64,000 bases of DNA from Pelagovum sp. HNIBRBA483 (GTDB lineage: Bacteria; Pseudomonadota; Alphaproteobacteria; Rhodobacterales; Rhodobacteraceae). The notes beneath the pieces were generated by a model that saw only the letters and a program-made list of their open reading frames with translations, ran no database searches and had not been told where the DNA came from. The position numbers and the translations under genes are program-made. Below, in pieces: positions 62,906-64,000 of this stretch (the first letter of the stretch is position 1; each line of letters opens with the position of its first letter). The stretch is from the NCBI RefSeq assembly GCF_040931995.1, contig NZ_CP162412.1, positions 1,674,001 to 1,738,000 on the forward strand, written 5' to 3'.

Positions 62906-64000
62906 TCATCCTTTTTCTTCACTGCCCGTGACGCTATTGGCTGCGGCTTCGAGTACTGGCAAAATCACAACGACCCGCGCGCCTGCGTGGCCGGTTCCAT
63001 CGAAGGCCTCGGCGGTTTCCAGAACCAGAGTTCCGCCATGTTCCTCGATGATCTTCTTCACGATTGGCAAGCCGAGGCCGGTTCCCTTGTCGCGGGTGGT
63101 CACATAAGGCTCGAAAAGCTTTGCACGGTCCTCCGGCAGACCAATTCCGTTATCTTCGATCTGGATCCGTGCCGTGGCGCCATCGACCGTCAGGGAAACA
63201 CGGATTTGCGGATCTACAGGAAGAGTAACAGACTTTTCTACCCTTGTTTCAATAGCTTCACCGGCATTCTTCAATAGATTTGTGAAGGCTTGAGTGATCA
63301 TCGTCGCATCGATATCCGCCTCTATTTCTGCATCAGGCAGCGCGACAGTAAAGGCAACGTCGGGTTGCCCTGCCTCCTGTAGCGAGAGAACATCGGCGAG
63401 AACCGCGCGTAAATTATTGCGGATCCGATCGGGTTCCGGCATCCGCGCAAATTTTGAAAATTCATCAACAATGCGCCGCAAGTCATTGGTTTGCCTTACA
63501 ATAACGTCGGTCATCTGAGCTAGATCAGCGCCATCATCGCCGAGCGCGGGCGTGAATTTGCGTTTGATCCGCTCGGCTGAAAGCTGGATCGGGGTGAGCG
63601 GGTTCTTGATCTCATGCGCAATCCTGCGCGCGACATCGCCCCAAGCGGCCAAGCGCTGTGCTGACACAAGGTTCGTGATGTCGTCAAAGGCGACGACATA
63701 GCCTTCCAGTTTGGCGTCGTCCCCGCGCCGCGTCGATAGCCGGACCAGAAGCGATTCCTGCTGACCGTTGCGGACCAAATTGATTTGATCTTGCACCACT
63801 TCGCGCCCTTCGGCGCGGAGACGGTCGAAGAGCGGGCCGAATTCAGGAACGGCAACAGAAAGCGCGTGTGTGCCATGATCATCTTTAGCGATATCAAGCA
63901 GACGCGTGGCGCTCTTGTTGACGAAAGCAATATCACCGGATGCATCAAGCCCAACCACACCGGAGGTGATGGAACTGAGAACAGAGTCGAACAAGCGCCC
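62906..64000 (-). CDS. ntrY: Sensor histidine kinase NtrY, 5' part outside window
   Basis: About 365 C-terminal codons are visible and the frame continues past base 64000. The visible part has a PAS domain (SITSGVVGLDASGDIAFVN), the His-box in RRIAHEIKNPLTPIQLSAERI, an N box (NLLKNAGEAIE), DNGIGLPED (G1) and GTGLGLPIVKKI (G2). The missing N-terminus should hold the membrane and HAMP regions. It heads the leftward ntrX-trkA-trkH-hfq-hflX run. Confidence 0.95.
   Translation of the reverse strand, partial: GRLFDSVLSSITSGVVGLDASGDIAFVNKSATRLLDIAKDDHGTHALSVAVPEFGPLFDRLRAEGREVVQDQINLVRNGQQESLLVRLSTRRGDDAKLEGYVVAFDDITNLVSAQRLAAWGDVARRIAHEIKNPLTPIQLSAERIKRKFTPALGDDGADLAQMTDVIVRQTNDLRRIVDEFSKFARMPEPDRIRNNLRAVLADVLSLQEAGQPDVAFTVALPDAEIEADIDATMITQAFTNLLKNAGEAIETRVEKSVTLPVDPQIRVSLTVDGATARIQIEDNGIGLPEDRAKLFEPYVTTRDKGTGLGLPIVKKIIEEHGGTLVLETAEAFDGTGHAGARVVVILPVLEAAANSVTGSEEKG

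Overview
The window is a 64-kb chromosomal segment of an alphaproteobacterium, most likely a member of the Rhodobacterales (Roseobacter group). The main reasons are the sciP-ctrA pair, the ntrYX-trkAH-hfq-hflX order, lpxI used instead of lpxH, a TRAP transporter, and SOS operators of the alphaproteobacterial type (GTTC-N7-GTTC). The DNA is GC-rich and densely coded on both strands. I saw no rRNA, tRNA, CRISPR array, prophage or insertion sequence.

Layout. 1-2140: the start of a Tat-exported peptide-type substrate-binding protein and an AraC regulator. 2236-3153: miaA, divergent from the envelope operon pyrH-frr-cdsA-dxr-rseP-[41-aa membrane protein]-bamA-skp-fabZ-lpxA-lpxI-lpxB (3222-14487); uppS and lpxD are not at their usual places. 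14612-16102: a 41-aa ORF whose ribosome-binding site lies in a hairpin, then a small membrane protein divergent from an XRE regulator. 16099-22795: mnmA, sciP, ctrA, ligA, recG. 22796-23176: a 40-aa predicted membrane peptide behind two LexA boxes. 23177-28332: a MauG-like dihaem protein, a Sel1-repeat protein, a PhyH-type dioxygenase, and an AraC / NagB-like / ChbG-like operon.

28381-40466 is the most distinctive accessory block. It holds a DctPQM TRAP transporter, a DeoR repressor with a perfect 10-bp-arm inverted repeat at its start, and a compact operon: PfkB kinase, LacD-type aldolase, FucI-type isomerase, Gfo/Idh/MocA oxidoreductase, aldose 1-epimerase, 2-hydroxyacid dehydrogenase. A convergent aldehyde dehydrogenase follows. 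Together these could carry an imported aldose through ketose, ketose phosphate, DHAP plus a C3 aldehyde, acid and 2-keto acid. A tagatose-type or a sulfosugar (sulfo-EMP-like) route would fit; the true substrate cannot be read from sequence.

40765-64000: an isolated pstS-phoR pair, a 128-aa protein of unknown role, gamma-carbonic anhydrase, gmk, YicC and class II DAHP synthase; a GlxA-type regulator with a complete livKGFHM branched-chain amino-acid-type ABC transporter; a 3-hydroxyisobutyrate-dehydrogenase-like enzyme; a penicillin-acylase-family hydrolase; and hflX, hfq, trkH, trkA, ntrX and the 3' part of ntrY, all read leftwards. Several convergent gene pairs are separated by strong, often bidirectional, hairpin terminators.
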